From: a virus
DNA length: 31,407 nucleotides
Strand: one strand, 5' to 3'
IMG/VR virus record: IMGVR_UViG_3300006927_002996
Coordinates: 1-31,407 of that record
The translations under genes were made by a program, and so were the position numbers. Within the stretch, counting starts at the first letter, position 1; the number at the start of each line of letters is the position of its first letter. Below the pieces are notes generated by a model. That model made no database searches and was not told the origin of the DNA. It worked only from the letters and a program-made list of their open reading frames with translations. This document shows, in pieces, positions 29,794 through 31,407 of this stretch.

Positions 29794-30808
29794 GATTGGA
29801 TTCATTCTCAGGGAGATGACCCATCTTAGGTATTGGATGCCTCTCGTGCTGGAAGGCAACAACAGGGGGTTGAAATCTGTCTTTTATATTGCATCTTCAC
29901 AGAAATATAATTGTCCACTTCTCTATATGGATAAAATAAAAGATTTGGCCAAAAAGCACAACATTGAAATCAGACCATTCGGAGAGGCTAAGAAATGTAC
30001 AGGAGTTTTATTTTCCAGCGAAAACAGATGGGGGATCGAAATTCTAAAAAAAACTCCTAGTACAAAAAAAGTTGTATGCACTTATCAGACAGATTTTGTA
30101 GAAAGTTATAACAACTTTTATAAAGAAGTGGCAGACTATATTCTTATGCCTAGCGAGTTTTGTGCAAAATATTATAGATGTACTGAAGGGAATAACCTTT
30201 ATCTCGGTATTCCGAAATATGATGCTTCTTTCACCGAAGAAGAGGCACTTAAAAACAACAAACTACAAGATACAAACAATGTTCTTTTGGTCTGGCCAAA
30301 AAATAGAGATTTGGGCAGAATCAACATGGAGAAACTCTTGAAATTCTTGCTGAAATCAGGATTCAGAGTTTTGGCTAAAACCAGAGGCAAAGACCCTATT
30401 CCAAGAAAACACAAAGAGATGCTAAAGAAAAATGGTGGTCGCCACCTAGAAGATCGATCATGGTTTCCTCACACTACACAAGAACTTTTAGAAACCTCTA
30501 AGCTTGTCATTAATTTTGGATCAACCACTATAGAAGAATGTGTGATGCACAATGTTCCGCTTATAAACTTTGATATTAAGCCGAGCGTGAGAAACGGAAA
30601 CAAAAAGAAGTTTAGGGTGACGCATGATTACTTGTACAATTATAATTATTGCATTCAGTTGAAAACTGATTTTACCGAAGGACAACTCCAAGCGGCCATT
30701 AAATATTTAACATCTGCAGACCTTAAGGAAGAATTCAGGAAGGCGAGACAGAATCACCTTTTTGATCATAAAGATTCTTGCAAAAGAATACTTGATGTGT
30801 TATTATAA
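29786..30808 (+). CDS. GT-B transferase-like protein (CDP-glycerol/UDP-sugar type)
   Basis: 340 residues from GTG 29786, overlapping the upstream stop. The N-terminal half has a Rossmann-like start (EIGFILREMTHLRYWMPLV) and VVCTYQTDFVESYNNFYKEVADYILMPSEF; the C-terminal half has NNVLLVWPKNRDLGRINMEKLL and then LVINFGSTTIEECVMHNVPLINFDI, a GT-B donor site resembling GlcNAc 2-epimerase-like or CDP-glycerol transferase enzymes. No membrane segment. The donor cannot be named. Confidence 0.7.
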   Translation: MSEIGFILREMTHLRYWMPLVLEGNNRGLKSVFYIASSQKYNCPLLYMDKIKDLAKKHNIEIRPFGEAKKCTGVLFSSENRWGIEILKKTPSTKKVVCTYQTDFVESYNNFYKEVADYILMPSEFCAKYYRCTEGNNLYLGIPKYDASFTEEEALKNNKLQDTNNVLLVWPKNRDLGRINMEKLLKFLLKSGFRVLAKTRGKDPIPRKHKEMLKKNGGRHLEDRSWFPHTTQELLETSKLVINFGSTTIEECVMHNVPLINFDIKPSVRNGNKKKFRVTHDYLYNYNYCIQLKTDFTEGQLQAAIKYLTSADLKEEFRKARQNHLFDHKDSCKRILDVLL

Positions 30809-30814
30809 AACGTT

Positions 30815-31407
30815 ATGATAGAAGGACTCATGATAGGACTGGCAGATATGGTCGAAGCCAAAAAACCCAAAGTTGTTGCAATAATCCCCGCTCGCGGCGG
30901 TTCGAAAAGACTAGAGCGTAAAAACATATATCCTATTTGGGGCAAGCCAATGTTATATTGGGCAATCAAGGCAGCAAAGGAAAGTGAACATATTACTGAT
31001 GTGTGGGTCACCACTGAAGACGAAGAGATAAAAAATATCGCACTAGAGTGTGGTGCCAAGGTTCATGATAGGGATCCGAGGCATGCACAAGATCACGTAT
31101 ACAAGATGGAAGCCATCAGAGATGCAGCTAGCTTTATAGAGAGAAAGCACTTCAAGCCAGAGATTGTTGTGTCCCTTCAGGCAAACTCCCCAGAAATTAC
31201 AGGAGAAACGCTAGATAACGCCATTGAGGCATTCATTATTAACGATAGAAATGAGTTGATGAGTGTTGATGGCGAGTTGATGATGAACGCGGCATTTAGA
31301 ATAATGAAGAATTGGTATGTTTATCAGAGGGACTTGAGTACGAAAACTGGAGCATTTATTTGTGATGTTCACGATGTTCATACAATTGAAGATGTTAAAT
31401 TTATAGA
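30815..31407 (+). CDS. CMP-sugar synthetase (acylneuraminate cytidylyltransferase-like), cut by the window end
   Basis: The frame runs without a stop from ATG 30815 to the right edge (197 codons visible). ATG 30830 and ATG 30848 are alternative starts; the conserved part begins at VVAIIPARGGSKRLERKNI, the CTP-binding loop of NeuA/KdsB-type enzymes, followed by GKPMLYWAIKAA and VWVTTEDEEI, then VSLQANSPEITGETLDNAI. Such enzymes activate nonulosonic acids or related sugars with CMP. Together with the UDP-GlcNAc 2-epimerase upstream it suggests a nonulosonic acid pathway whose synthase (NeuB-like) may lie beyond the window. Confidence 0.86.
   Translation, partial: MIEGLMIGLADMVEAKKPKVVAIIPARGGSKRLERKNIYPIWGKPMLYWAIKAAKESEHITDVWVTTEDEEIKNIALECGAKVHDRDPRHAQDHVYKMEAIRDAASFIERKHFKPEIVVSLQANSPEITGETLDNAIEAFIINDRNELMSVDGELMMNAAFRIMKNWYVYQRDLSTKTGAFICDVHDVHTIEDVKFI

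Noticed and set aside
1-31407. CRISPR array or insertion sequence
   Set aside because: I saw no regularly spaced repeats, transposase or terminal inverted repeats in the window.

Overview
The window reads as part of the genome of a large, tailed, probably T4-like bacteriophage of a Gram-negative (most likely marine) bacterium. It is AT-rich, with tightly packed and often overlapping genes, nearly all on the + strand. Phage hallmarks are a tail-fibre-like protein, a GH25 endolysin, a row of probable internal head proteins, a ClpP-like protease, a PIN-PhoH ATPase, an HNH endonuclease, and RNA genes (tmRNA and tRNA). No integrase, replication or terminase gene is visible, so lifestyle and exact taxonomy cannot be fixed from this window.

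Region 1 (1-1576): a phage tmRNA gene with a strong sigma70-type promoter. Its acceptor stem, T-arm, P2 helix, two pseudoknots and 14-residue tag are all readable, but a 61-codon gene with its own ribosome binding site lies inside it, where other tmRNAs have further pseudoknots. Just downstream is a ~1-kb HNH-endonuclease cassette bounded by a second copy of the tmRNA 3' end.

Region 2 (1616-4194): five consecutive, otherwise unrelated proteins share a 14-residue leader of the type MKLIMENWRSFLTE, each ending hydrophobic-X-Glu. This matches a T4-style capsid-targeting sequence cut by the prohead protease. The cargo includes a probable ADP-ribosyltransferase and a GNAT-type acetyltransferase, so these look like proteins packaged in the head and delivered into the host.

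Region 3 (4224-9847): tail-fibre-like protein, endolysin, small unknowns, a minimal TilS (tRNA-Ile lysidine synthase) placed 16 nt before a CAU-anticodon tRNA that has TilS acceptor-stem determinants, a ClpP-like protease, an FmdB-like zinc ribbon protein, and the only minus-strand gene, a trypsin-like protease with a lipoprotein signal.

Region 4 (9862-13300): PIN-PhoH ATPase, two unknown proteins, a HExxH zincin and a RecB/Cas4-type nuclease with an Fe-S cysteine set.

Region 5 (13312 to the right edge): about 18 kb of glycan biosynthesis on one strand, largely translationally coupled. It has eight glycosyltransferases, a split heptose kinase/adenylyltransferase pair with a HAD phosphatase and a GT9 heptosyltransferase, a cupin, carbamoyltransferase, SDR epimerase, SGNH hydrolase, formyltransferase, UDP-GlcNAc 2-epimerase, methyltransferase, sulfotransferase (with a truncated second copy) and, cut by the window end, a CMP-sugar synthetase. 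It probably builds a decorated surface glycan, either changing the host envelope or coating the virion.
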